Assembly (NCBI RefSeq): GCF_024171995.1
Contig: NZ_JAMTCT010000007.1
Span: forward strand, 1-64,000
Reading direction: 5' to 3'
DNA: 64,000 nt
From: Promicromonospora umidemergens
GTDB lineage: Bacteria > Actinomycetota > Actinomycetes > Actinomycetales > Cellulomonadaceae
Part shown: piece after piece, positions 9,089 through 16,531 of the stretch
How positions within the stretch are numbered: the stretch's first letter is position 1
Layout of the letters: each line of letters opens with the position of its first letter
Made by a program: the position numbers and the translations under genes
Notes under the pieces: model-generated
Seen by the model: the letters and a program-made list of their open reading frames with translations, nothing else
Told to the model about the DNA's origin: nothing
The model's database searches: none

Positions 9089-9142
9089 GGGACCGGACGG
9101 CGACGGGCGGGTTCCCCGCGCGACCCGCGGAGGGGTGACCCG
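9089..9142 (+). pseudogene. Remnant of the 3' end of an F420-type oxidoreductase gene
   Basis: This 54-bp stretch matches the end of the intact oxidoreductase gene (4431-4483) almost base for base, including CGACGGGCGGGTTCC and GCGGAGGGGTGACCCG. One extra base puts it out of frame. The rest of the gene is gone. It lies just before the small membrane ORF at 9154-9405, mirroring the oxidoreductase/M16 junction at 4480-4520. Confidence 0.6.
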
Positions 9143-9153
9143 CCCGCCGGCCG

Positions 9154-9405
9154 TCAGCCGTTCTTGGGGTGCCGCCTGCGCACCAGGACCCATGACGCCA
9201 CGACGATCGCGAAGGCGAGCACCCAGTCCCAGACACCGGGCAGCGAGCCCACCTCGAGAGCGATGCCGAATCCTCGGTTCAGGAGGATCTGGCCCCCCGC
9301 GAGCACCAGCACGGTGCCGACCCACAGGGCGAGGACGAGAACCACGGTCATCCCGGCCGACGCACGCCGGACTGAAACCTTCTCGGCATCATCTGTCATG
9401 TTCAT
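9154..9405 (-). CDS. Small two-helix membrane protein, paralogue of the M16 C-terminal anchor
   Basis: An 83-residue protein with two hydrophobic helices and a basic C-terminus (VLVRRRHPKNG). Its pattern VVLVLALWVGTVLVLAGGQ closely follows the end of the M16 peptidase (VVLVAALWVVGIVVLGGGQ), and the tails VRRRHPKNG and VRQRHGKSD also match. It therefore derives from a duplicated M16 C-terminus that lost its catalytic part. Start choice is between ATG 9405 and ATG 9399. Whether it is still expressed is unknown. Confidence 0.5.
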   Translation of the reverse strand: MNMTDDAEKVSVRRASAGMTVVLVLALWVGTVLVLAGGQILLNRGFGIALEVGSLPGVWDWVLAFAIVVASWVLVRRRHPKNG

Positions 9406-9457
9406 CCGGCTATTGTCCCGTGCCGAAGATCTTCCTCCGGTCTGAGAGCATGAGGCT

Positions 9458-10672
9458 GTGCGAGAGATCAGGCAGAGCCGCAAGCTGAAGTCGGTCCGCT
9501 ACGACGTCCGGGGTCCGATCCTCGAGGAGGCGTACCGGCTGGAGGCGGAGGGTCACAAGATCCTCAAGCTGAACATCGGCAACCCGGCGCCGTTCGGGTT
9601 CGAGGCGCCGGACGCGATCCTCGCGGACATGATGCACCACCTCCCGGAGGCGCAGGGCTACAGCGACAGCCGCGGCATCTACTCGGCGCGTACCGCCGTG
9701 GCGCACTACTACCAGTCGCACGGCCTCGACACGCACGTGGACGACGTCTACATCGGCAACGGCGTCTCCGAGATGATCAGCCTGGTGCTCCAGGCCCTGA
9801 TCGACGACGGCGACGAGGTGCTGGTCCCGGCGCCGGACTACCCGCTGTGGACCGGGGCCGTGAGCCTCCAGGGTGGAACGCCCGTGCACTACCGCTGCGA
9901 CGAGGCCAACGGCTGGAACCCGGACCTGGAGGACATCGAGTCGCTGATCACCCCCGCCACCAAGGCCCTGGTGATCATCAACCCGAACAACCCCACCGGC
10001 GCCGTCTACAGCGAGGCCACCGTCAAGGGCCTGGCCGAGCTGGCGCGCAAGCACGACCTGGTGCTCCTGAGCGACGAGATCTACGAGAAGATCCTGTTCG
10101 ACGGCGCCACGCACCACCACACCGCCACCTACGCCGACGACGACGTCCTGTGCATCACGTTCAGCGGCCTGTCCAAGGCGTACCGGATCTGTGGCTACCG
10201 GTCGGGCTGGGCCATGATCTCGGGTCCGAAGCACCGCGCGGTCGACTTCATCGAGGGCCTCACCCTCGTGGCGAACATGCGCATGTGTGCGAACGTCCCG
10301 GCCCAGCACGCCATCCAGACGGCGCTGGGTGGCCACCAGTCGATCGACCACCTGGTCCGGCCCGGCGGACGCTTCTACGAGCAGTCGATGCTCGCCGACA
10401 AGCTGCTCAACGACATCCCTGGCGTCACGTCCGTCCGTCCCCGCGGAGCGCTGTACTGCTTCCCGCGCCTGGATCCCGAGGTGTACCCCATCAAGGACGA
10501 CGAGGCGTTCGTGATCGGGCTGCTGCGCGCCAAGAAGATCCTGGTCACGCACGGCACCGGGTTCAACTGGCCGGAGCCGGACCACTTCCGCCTGGTGACG
10601 CTGCCCGACGTCGACGTGCTCACCGAGGCGATCGGGCGGATCGCCGAACACCTGGAGACCCTGCGCGCCTGA
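9458..10672 (+). CDS. PLP-dependent aminotransferase, alanine/aspartate type (AlaA-like)
   Basis: A 404-residue fold-type I aminotransferase of normal length. The N-terminus has LNIGNPAPFGF, followed by the cofactor-binding pattern YIGNGVSEMI. NPNNPTGAVYS is the family Asn/Pro motif, LSDEIYEKILFDG carries the Asp that pairs with the pyridine nitrogen, and SGLSKAYRICGYRSGW holds the Schiff-base lysine (about residue 240). The C-terminal substrate Arg lies in DHFRLVTLP. Close relatives of this length make alanine from pyruvate and glutamate. The start is GTG 9458. Transcribed alone, it ends at a strong palindrome. Confidence 0.88.
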   Translation: MREIRQSRKLKSVRYDVRGPILEEAYRLEAEGHKILKLNIGNPAPFGFEAPDAILADMMHHLPEAQGYSDSRGIYSARTAVAHYYQSHGLDTHVDDVYIGNGVSEMISLVLQALIDDGDEVLVPAPDYPLWTGAVSLQGGTPVHYRCDEANGWNPDLEDIESLITPATKALVIINPNNPTGAVYSEATVKGLAELARKHDLVLLSDEIYEKILFDGATHHHTATYADDDVLCITFSGLSKAYRICGYRSGWAMISGPKHRAVDFIEGLTLVANMRMCANVPAQHAIQTALGGHQSIDHLVRPGGRFYEQSMLADKLLNDIPGVTSVRPRGALYCFPRLDPEVYPIKDDEAFVIGLLRAKKILVTHGTGFNWPEPDHFRLVTLPDVDVLTEAIGRIAEHLETLRA

Positions 10673-10678
10673 CCGACC

Positions 10679-10696
10679 GGTCGAGCCTGTCGAGAC
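10679..10696. repeat. REP-like element, copy 1
   Basis: GGTCGAGCCTGTCGAGAC lies directly after the aminotransferase stop. The same 18-19 bp imperfect palindrome recurs at 33312-33330 and 34727-34745, so it is a dispersed extragenic repeat of this genome. Confidence 0.5.
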
Positions 10697-10697
10697 G

Positions 10698-10739
10698 TGT
10701 CAGACGTACAGGCCACTCGAATGACCTGTACGTCTGACA
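10698..10739. terminator. Bidirectional hairpin terminator
   Basis: A perfect 15-bp inverted repeat (TGTCAGACGTACAGG/CCTGTACGTCTGACA) with a 12-bp loop lies between the convergent aminotransferase and peptidase genes. Its high AT content relative to the surroundings and its symmetry suit termination on both strands. Confidence 0.7.
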
Positions 10740-10763
10740 TGTGGTCGGCAGGCGGGGCCGAGG

Positions 10764-12524
10764 TCAGCGCCCGGCGTCCACCACCGCCGCCGTACCCGGG
10801 AGCACCGGGACCCGCGGTGCGGGCAGGGTCGGCCGCGCGTCGTCCCGCAGCGTGCCCGGGGCGAAGGGCACCAGGTCCTGCTGGCACACCGCGCCGTCGT
10901 CGGCCTCGAGCATGACGAGGTAGCGCCCGATCGCCGCGTCGGCGCAGGTGCTCACGCCGACCGTCGTGTGGCCCCAGCCCTCCACGGTGAGCATCCGGGC
11001 GTCCGGCCACAGCGCGGCGTAGGGCGCGGTGAAGCCGTAGTGCGTGGCCGGGTCGAACCGGGTGCCGATCACGAGCACGGGCTGCTGCGTGGTCTGCTCC
11101 CACGGCCCGGTGTAGGCGTCCTCGTCCTGGGCGGCGACGAACTCGCAGTGGACGCCGACCCAGCCACGGAACAGCCCGAAGTGGGGGTACTGCTCGTCGA
11201 GCGCCGCGACCTTGCGCGGGTAGGTCGAGGGCCGGCCGGGGAAGTCGCCGTCGACGCACAGGCTCGCGAGGCCACCGCCGACGGACGCGTAGTCCTCCAG
11301 CAGACCGAGGCGGCGCAGCAGCTCCCTGAGGGACGGACCGTGGTCGAGCGTCTGCGCGGCCGACGACGGGACGACGTCCGTCAGGACGGCGAGCTCGGCG
11401 AGCAACGCCGCGAGGTTCGGCCAGCCGGCCGTGCCGTACATCGAGAAGAAGACCTGGGCGACCACGTCGGCGTACCCCACCTCGACGGTGGTCCCGTCGC
11501 CCAGCGGGATCTCGACGGGCTCCTCCTTGAGCGCCGCATAGACGTCCTCGACCACCTCGGCGGGGTCACCGAGGGCGTTCAGGGCGCAGCGCTCCCCCGC
11601 CTCGGCGCACAGCCGCACGAACTCGCCGTACGTCTCGGTGCCGGCCTCCGCCTGCCGCAGGCGGGTGCCGAACAGCTCGCCGTCCGCCGGGCCGGTCCAG
11701 GCCCGCGGGTCGACGGTGCCGTCGAGCACCAGCGCACGCACGTTGTCCGGGAACAGCGCCGCGTACGTGGCGCCGAGGAGCGTGCCGTACGAGTACCCGA
11801 CATAGGTGAGCTCGTCGTCGCCCAGCCGCTGCCGCAGCACGTCCATGTCGCGTGCCACGTTGGCGGTGGACGCCGTCGCGATGCGGTCGCCACCGAACAC
11901 CGTGCACGCCGTACCGAGCGCCGCCGCCTCACCGAGGAAGCGAGCGTTCTCGGCCCTGGTCAGCGGAAGGGCCAGGCTGGACGCGAGGAACTCCTGCTCG
12001 GCCTCCTGCGTGGCGAAGCACGTGGCAGGGTCGGACAGGCCGACGGCGCGCGGGTCGAAGCTGACGATGTCGAAGCGCTCACGGACCGACGCGTCGAACA
12101 GGACCTCGCCGATCGCGTGCAGGGTCGACACACCCTCCCCGCCCGGCCCGCCGAAGTTGACCAGGACGCTGCCGATGCGGTTCTCCTGGTCCAGCGCGGG
12201 CAGCCGGGTCACGGCGACAGTGCTGGTGCGCCCGCGCGGCCGGTCGTAGTCAGAGGGCACCTCGATCGTGGCGCAGTCGAAGGCGTCAGCGCCCTCGTTC
12301 GCGCACGTGGTCCAGGGGAGGTCCGCTGTCGATGCCGGAACGATGGTCTCGGACGCTGTGGCTTCGCTCGCAGCCGTAGCGGATCCTGCGGCTGACGGTG
12401 CCGCTCCGGTCGCTGACTGGGCGGGCACGGTGCCCACGGCCAGCAGCGAGCCGACGAAGAGTAGGGACAGGGCTGGGGTGAGGGCCGCGCGTGCTCGGCG
12501 CGACGCCGTCGAGCGCAAGGTCAT
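10764..12524 (-). CDS. Secreted S33-family alpha/beta hydrolase (tripeptidyl aminopeptidase type)
   Basis: A 586-residue exported enzyme. The N-terminus (RRARAALTPALSLLFVG, then AVGTVPAQSA) is a signal peptide. Catalytic parts are visible: the oxyanion region VNFGGPGGEG, the nucleophile elbow GYSYGT (Ser), the acid in IGTRFDPATHYG and the His in EGWGHTTVG. SlpD/SlpE-type relatives from Streptomyces remove tripeptides from protein N-termini; substrate specificity here is not visible. ATG 12524 is chosen because it gives a regular signal peptide. It follows the repeat-bearing membrane gene by 51 bp, possibly in one transcript. A second S33 enzyme lies at 52300-53895. Confidence 0.85.
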   Translation of the reverse strand: MTLRSTASRRARAALTPALSLLFVGSLLAVGTVPAQSATGAAPSAAGSATAASEATASETIVPASTADLPWTTCANEGADAFDCATIEVPSDYDRPRGRTSTVAVTRLPALDQENRIGSVLVNFGGPGGEGVSTLHAIGEVLFDASVRERFDIVSFDPRAVGLSDPATCFATQEAEQEFLASSLALPLTRAENARFLGEAAALGTACTVFGGDRIATASTANVARDMDVLRQRLGDDELTYVGYSYGTLLGATYAALFPDNVRALVLDGTVDPRAWTGPADGELFGTRLRQAEAGTETYGEFVRLCAEAGERCALNALGDPAEVVEDVYAALKEEPVEIPLGDGTTVEVGYADVVAQVFFSMYGTAGWPNLAALLAELAVLTDVVPSSAAQTLDHGPSLRELLRRLGLLEDYASVGGGLASLCVDGDFPGRPSTYPRKVAALDEQYPHFGLFRGWVGVHCEFVAAQDEDAYTGPWEQTTQQPVLVIGTRFDPATHYGFTAPYAALWPDARMLTVEGWGHTTVGVSTCADAAIGRYLVMLEADDGAVCQQDLVPFAPGTLRDDARPTLPAPRVPVLPGTAAVVDAGR

Positions 12525-12575
12525 GGCGTCGAGTGAAACAGTCGAATCGAGCACGCACAACGAAAGTTCGCCCGG

Positions 12576-14540
12576 TCACGGGTTCTTCCCTTCGATGCGG
12601 GGTAGTGCGTACAGGAAGGTCTCGTCTGCCTTCGACGTCACGATGAACGCGACGTCCTTGGTCAGCGCTGCGATCGGTGCGGTCTCGCCGGGGCCCTCGG
12701 CTGCCTCGAGGTTGACGCCGTCGGGGCCCCAGGTCGCGACGGCCGGCTTGCTCTTGCTGGTGCCATAGACGGTGCGCCCGAGCACCGCCTCGGGGGCGAT
12801 GTCCCCGAGGTCGGCGATCACAGGCTTCGAACCGACGTCCAGGAGTACTGGCCCGATCGTCCGGGTGGAGCCGGCGCGGTCTCGGAGAGGCACGACGTCA
12901 GGCCGGAACGCCGACGACTGGATCAAGCTGCTCGTGCGGATGGCGTTGCGGTTCAGGCCGACCAGTGCGAGGACGTCCTCGGCTGAATCCTCGGTGCGCC
13001 AGACGACGGCCAGCTGATTGCCGCCGACAGCGATCGCCGCTGTCGGGTCGCCGACGGCCTGCTCTGGCTTGGGCAGGCGGTGCCGGACGGGATCGGCGTC
13101 GGCGGTGATGATCCACCAGGCGTCAGGGCCGACCGCTATGACGTGCTCAGGGGTCGCAGCCACCGGGGTCGCGCCGTCGGGTACGTCGCGGCTGACCGCG
13201 GTGGCGCCCTTCTTGTCCAGGAGGGCCACGGTCTGGTCCGGCAGCACGATCAGCGGGGCCGTGCCGTCGTAGGTGACCTCGGCCTGGTCGCTGCCGAGCT
13301 CGATCGTGGTGGGAGCCACGCCCGCGGGGTCGGGGGCGTCCAACGGCCACACGTGCAGAGTGCCGGGGCTGTCGGCGGCCAGCACAGGTCCCTCTCCGAC
13401 CTGCGAGAGGTGGAGGTCCTCGACGAGGTCGCGTCCTTCCCAGGTCGCGGTTCCCGTGGCCCGGTCGAGGATGGTGATCTCGTCGTCTCCCACGGGTGCG
13501 ACAAGGACTCCGCCGTCGGGGGTGAGCAGGACCTGCGGTTCGCTGCCGACCGGGACCGACCAGAGCGCGGTCTGGCCATAGCCCGCGGGCGCCTCGACCG
13601 GGAGGGTCGCTCCCTCGCCGGGCAGCGCGTCCACGGAAGTGGTCGGCCCAGGTTCAGGAAGGTTGCCGGTCAAGGCGACCACGGCGAACGTCCCAGCGGC
13701 GACCAGCACGACAGCCCCCGCGACGGCGACCGTGAGCCGGATGATGCGGCGTCGGCGTGGTACCGCTGGCTGGGCAGGGGCAGGGGCAGGCGCGGTGTCG
13801 ACGGCTTCGCCATGGGCGCGCACGACCGTGACGTCGTCGGGCGGTCCGACGAACGGCGCGGCGTCGACGACCTCGCCATGGGCACGTACGACCGTGACGT
13901 CGTCGGGCGGCCCGACGAACGGCGCCGCGTCGACGACCTCACCATGAGCGCGCACGACCGTGACCTCCTCGGGCAGCCCGACGAACGGCGCCGCGTCGAC
14001 GACCTCACCATGAGCGCGCACGACCGTGACCTCCTCGGGCGGCCCGACGAACGACTGCTGGCTGGACGGAGCGGAATCCGTGACCCCCCGGGGCTCGGTC
14101 GAGATCGCTGTGGCCTGGGCCTGGCGGGCGGCATGCGCCCACGGGTCGCCGTCAGGCTTCTCGACGGCGGGATCGGCTGCGCCGGTCACGGGCGGTTCGG
14201 GAGCTGCTGCCTCGTCGGTGCTTGCGAGCTTCGGTGCGAAGACCGATGGCGACGGCGCGACCGGTGCGGGGCTCGCCGGACGGCTCTCGTCGGCCTGGAC
14301 GCGGCCGTCGGGATGCACGATCAGGGGCCACTGCCCGTCCGGCCCGCTGGCCAGTGCACGCACAGGGCGCTGGAGCTCGGCAGCAGTGTCTGCGATGCGC
14401 GTGAGGATCGTCAGACGGGCCTCCTCGACGGTGAGGGCCTGGATCGGGTGGCTGGTGCCGTCGATCGTGAGCTCGCCAGTGCCGTCGGGCCGGGCTACGG
14501 CCTCGATGCGGGGCCACTCGGGGACTGGGGCAGAGATCAT
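12576..14540 (-). CDS. Single-pass membrane protein with tandem 22-residue repeats and an extracytoplasmic propeller-like domain
   Basis: A 654-residue protein. Residues 1-80 form a small N-terminal domain (LTIDGTSHPIQALTVEEAR, WPLIVHPDGRV) of a kind I associate with actinobacterial type VII secretion neighbours, but cannot assign firmly. Residues about 90-163 are Pro/Ala-rich linker, and 164-251 are four near-identical 22-residue repeats (VTVVRAHGEVVDAAP core). RRRRIIRL then begins a single membrane helix (about 266-291). The outer 360 residues contain repeated blade-like strands (LLTPDGGVLVAPVGDDEIT, TGTATWEGRD, GTLHVWPLD), suggesting a beta-propeller. Function is unknown. It is followed at 51 bp by the S33 peptidase. 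Confidence 0.7.
   Translation of the reverse strand: MISAPVPEWPRIEAVARPDGTGELTIDGTSHPIQALTVEEARLTILTRIADTAAELQRPVRALASGPDGQWPLIVHPDGRVQADESRPASPAPVAPSPSVFAPKLASTDEAAAPEPPVTGAADPAVEKPDGDPWAHAARQAQATAISTEPRGVTDSAPSSQQSFVGPPEEVTVVRAHGEVVDAAPFVGLPEEVTVVRAHGEVVDAAPFVGPPDDVTVVRAHGEVVDAAPFVGPPDDVTVVRAHGEAVDTAPAPAPAQPAVPRRRRIIRLTVAVAGAVVLVAAGTFAVVALTGNLPEPGPTTSVDALPGEGATLPVEAPAGYGQTALWSVPVGSEPQVLLTPDGGVLVAPVGDDEITILDRATGTATWEGRDLVEDLHLSQVGEGPVLAADSPGTLHVWPLDAPDPAGVAPTTIELGSDQAEVTYDGTAPLIVLPDQTVALLDKKGATAVSRDVPDGATPVAATPEHVIAVGPDAWWIITADADPVRHRLPKPEQAVGDPTAAIAVGGNQLAVVWRTEDSAEDVLALVGLNRNAIRTSSLIQSSAFRPDVVPLRDRAGSTRTIGPVLLDVGSKPVIADLGDIAPEAVLGRTVYGTSKSKPAVATWGPDGVNLEAAEGPGETAPIAALTKDVAFIVTSKADETFLYALPRIEGKNP
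13788..14051 (-). repeat. Four tandem 66-bp coding repeats
   Basis: Four contiguous copies of a 66-bp unit encode 22 residues each (FVGPPEEVTVVRAHGEVVDA type). Copies differ at only a few bases, with EE in the outer two and DD in the inner two, so the array expanded recently. It lies in the cytoplasmic linker of the membrane protein. Confidence 0.9.
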
Positions 14541-14604
14541 GGTGGGTGCCTTCCTGGGCTACTGGCCTAGGGCGCGGCCGACCGTGGCCGGGCGGGGAAC
14601 GAGC

Positions 14605-14670
14605 TCGGTCATGGCCACACGGTAGCCGCAGGTCAGGGTACGGCGTGCAGGTCCCCGGTACGGGCGACCG
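14605..14670 (-). repeat. Duplicate of the 5' region of the neighbouring acetyltransferase gene
   Basis: This segment resembles 15274-15340 (shared GAGCTC..CATGGCCACACG, CACGTCAGGGT-type and GGTACGG blocks), the leader and first codons of the GNAT gene. From ATG 14612 it encodes MTELVP and then runs into an unrelated short tail ending at TAG, 18 bp upstream of the 14540 gene start. It looks like a leftover of a duplication, now part of the membrane-protein gene leader. Confidence 0.5.
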
Positions 14671-14696
14671 CCCGCGTGTGCTCGCACAGGCCCTGG

Positions 14697-15281
14697 TCAG
14701 GCGGACGCGCTCGGCGTCAGCCGGGTGTGGACATGCATGTCGTGGTGGCCGTCCGCGTGCAGGGCCGACCTCTGGCGGGTCCCTTCCCAGGGGAAGCCCG
14801 CCTTCTCCGCCACCCGGCACGACGCCGGGTTCTGCGTCGAGTGCTCCAGCTCCAGGCGCCGGAAGCCGACGTCGAACGCCCAGCCGCTCGCGGCAGCCAG
14901 AGCCCTCGGCGCCAGTCCGCGGCCCCGAGCGGCGGGCACGGTCCAGTAGGCGATCTCGGCGATGCCGTCGAACAGGACGAGGTCCTTGAGCGCGAGCCGC
15001 CCGAGCACCGCACCATCGGTCTCGGCGACCGCCCACTCGAGGCGCCGCTCCTGCACCCACGCTCGCCGCCAGGCCGTGATCGTCTCGCGGGCCTCGTCGA
15101 TCGAGTCGATACCGCGCACGTGCCAGCGCTGGATGTCCGGGTCGGCATAGGCCGACATGACGGCCGTGGCGTCGCCGTCGGCCCACGCGCGCAGCTCGAC
15201 GCCCTCACCGAGGGGGAACGTGGGCTGCGGAAGCCCTGCGAGAGTGCCGGGCGCGACGGTATGCGGAACGAGCTCAGCCAT
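14697..15281 (-). CDS. GNAT-family N-acetyltransferase (RimJ/RimL type)
   Basis: A 194-residue single-domain protein. LGEGVELRAWADGDATAVM opens the fold, WAVAETDGAVLGRLALKDL gives the central strands, and AYWTVPAARGRGLAPRAL is the acetyl-CoA pyrophosphate loop (R-G-R-G-L). LELEHSTQNPASCRVAEKAGF is the conserved C-terminal Asn/Ser helix. This layout is that of ribosomal-protein or small-molecule acetyltransferases; the acceptor is unknown. ATG 15281 (MAELVP) is chosen, with a GTG two codons upstream possible. Its leader is duplicated at 14605-14670. Confidence 0.85.
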   Translation of the reverse strand: MAELVPHTVAPGTLAGLPQPTFPLGEGVELRAWADGDATAVMSAYADPDIQRWHVRGIDSIDEARETITAWRRAWVQERRLEWAVAETDGAVLGRLALKDLVLFDGIAEIAYWTVPAARGRGLAPRALAAASGWAFDVGFRRLELEHSTQNPASCRVAEKAGFPWEGTRQRSALHADGHHDMHVHTRLTPSASA

Positions 15282-15342
15282 GGCCACACGCTAGCGGCGC
15301 ACGTCAGGGTCCGGCCTGCACGTCCTCGGTACGGACGTCTCA

Positions 15343-16464
15343 TCAGAACAGGGTCTCGCTCCCGGCGTCCGCGACCAAGGACGCCGCACCGGCACCGTCG
15401 GCCCGCACCCCGCTGAACGCGCCACGTGGGTAGTCGCCCTCCACGTGCTGATCGCCCTCGTGGGCTCCGGCGACCCGGGGGCGATGCATGGCTGCACCCC
15501 CTAGCCCGCGCTCGGCGATCAGCGGCCGCACCCGCTCCCAGAGCCAGTCGCGGTAGCCCTTGTGCGCGTAGGCGCCGCGCGCGTAGACCCGCCCGTAGCC
15601 CTCCACCAGGTGCGGGTGGTCCCGTTCGAGCCAGCCCAGGTACCACTCGCGAGCCCCCGGGCGCAGGTGCAGGGGCAGCACGGTAACGCCGGTGGCTCCG
15701 GCGTCGACCAGGTTGTCGAGCAGCCGTTCGAGGTGGGCGAGCGAGTCGGTGAGCCACGGCAGGACCGGCGCGACCATGACCCCGCACGGCAGGCCTGCGG
15801 CCCGGATCGCGCGGATCAGGTCGAGACGGGCGCGCGGCGACGGCGTACCGGGCTCGACGGCCTGCTGCAGCTCGTTGCCCGCTGGTGAGTCGGCGAACGC
15901 GAGCGACACCCCGAGACCGACGTCGACCTTCTCGGCGGCCTGCGTCAGCAGCGGCAGGTCGCGCCGCAGGAGCGTGCCCTTGGTGAGGATCGAGAACGGC
16001 GTGCCCGAGTCCGCGAGCGCCGAGATGATGCCGGGCATGAGCTGGTAGCGGCCCTCGGCCCGTTGGTACGGGTCGGTGTTGGTGCCGAGCGCGACGGCCT
16101 CGTGGGTCCAGGAGGGTTTGGCGAGCTCGGCGCGCAGCACCTGGTCGGCATTGACCTTGACGACTACCTGGGAGTCAAAGTCATGCCCGGCGTCCAGGTC
16201 GAGATATTCGTGGGTATTTCGGGCGAAACAGTAATAGCAGGCATGCGAGCAGCCACGGTAGGGGTTGACCGTCCACCTGAACGGCATCTGCGATACCGCC
16301 GGCACCTTCGACAGCGCGCTCTTGGCCAGCACCTCGTGGAAGGTCACGCCCGCGAACTCGGGCGACCGGACCGTGCGCAGCAGACCGGATGTGCGCAACC
16401 CGGGCAGCTCGAGCCCAGGAAGCGCACCGTCGTCGTGATTGATTGCCTGACCGTGCCATCGCAT
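15343..16464 (-). CDS. Rv2578c-family radical SAM protein, LexA-controlled
   Basis: A 373-residue protein with the radical-SAM cluster motif CX3CX2C at residues 72-79 (CSHACYYC). It has family sequences FRWTVNPYRGC, VALGTNTDPYQRAEG (SAM binding), FSILTKGTLLRRD and MVAPVLPWLTD. The family is the actinobacterial form of SplB-like/Rv2578c proteins, whose reaction is not firmly known; a DNA-repair role is inferred. ATG 16464 gives MRWHGQA. The longer GTG at 16479 is rejected because it lies inside the LexA box. The M. tuberculosis homologue is known to belong to the LexA regulon, matching the site seen here. Confidence 0.85.
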   Translation of the reverse strand: MRWHGQAINHDDGALPGLELPGLRTSGLLRTVRSPEFAGVTFHEVLAKSALSKVPAVSQMPFRWTVNPYRGCSHACYYCFARNTHEYLDLDAGHDFDSQVVVKVNADQVLRAELAKPSWTHEAVALGTNTDPYQRAEGRYQLMPGIISALADSGTPFSILTKGTLLRRDLPLLTQAAEKVDVGLGVSLAFADSPAGNELQQAVEPGTPSPRARLDLIRAIRAAGLPCGVMVAPVLPWLTDSLAHLERLLDNLVDAGATGVTVLPLHLRPGAREWYLGWLERDHPHLVEGYGRVYARGAYAHKGYRDWLWERVRPLIAERGLGGAAMHRPRVAGAHEGDQHVEGDYPRGAFSGVRADGAGAASLVADAGSETLF

Positions 16465-16471
16465 ACCTGAT

Positions 16472-16487
16472 TCGAACACTCGTTCGA
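16472..16487 (-). promoter_or_regulatory. LexA (SOS) box of the radical SAM gene
   Basis: TCGAACACTCGTTCGA is a perfect match to the actinobacterial LexA consensus TCGAAC-N4-GTTCGA. It ends 8 bp before the ATG at 16464, so bound LexA would block transcription or its start directly. Confidence 0.85.
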
Positions 16488-16531
16488 ACAGGCGTCAAGT
16501 TGGTGATCCCGCGGCGTCGGACGCCGGGCGC

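Noticed and set aside
10375-11259. Minus-strand frame running through the terminator palindrome between aminotransferase and peptidase
   Set aside because: Crosses a perfect terminator and overlaps both real genes; an artefact of GC-rich sequence.
10968-12395. 475-codon plus-strand open frame opposite the S33 peptidase
   Set aside because: The opposite strand has signal peptide and full catalytic triad; this frame has no domain.
13788-14051. Regular repeats that could be mistaken for a CRISPR array
   Set aside because: Units are contiguous 66-bp coding repeats with no unique spacers and remain in frame.
16464-16479. GTG start at 16479 for the radical SAM protein
   Set aside because: It lies within the LexA box, and the ATG at 16464 matches the family start.
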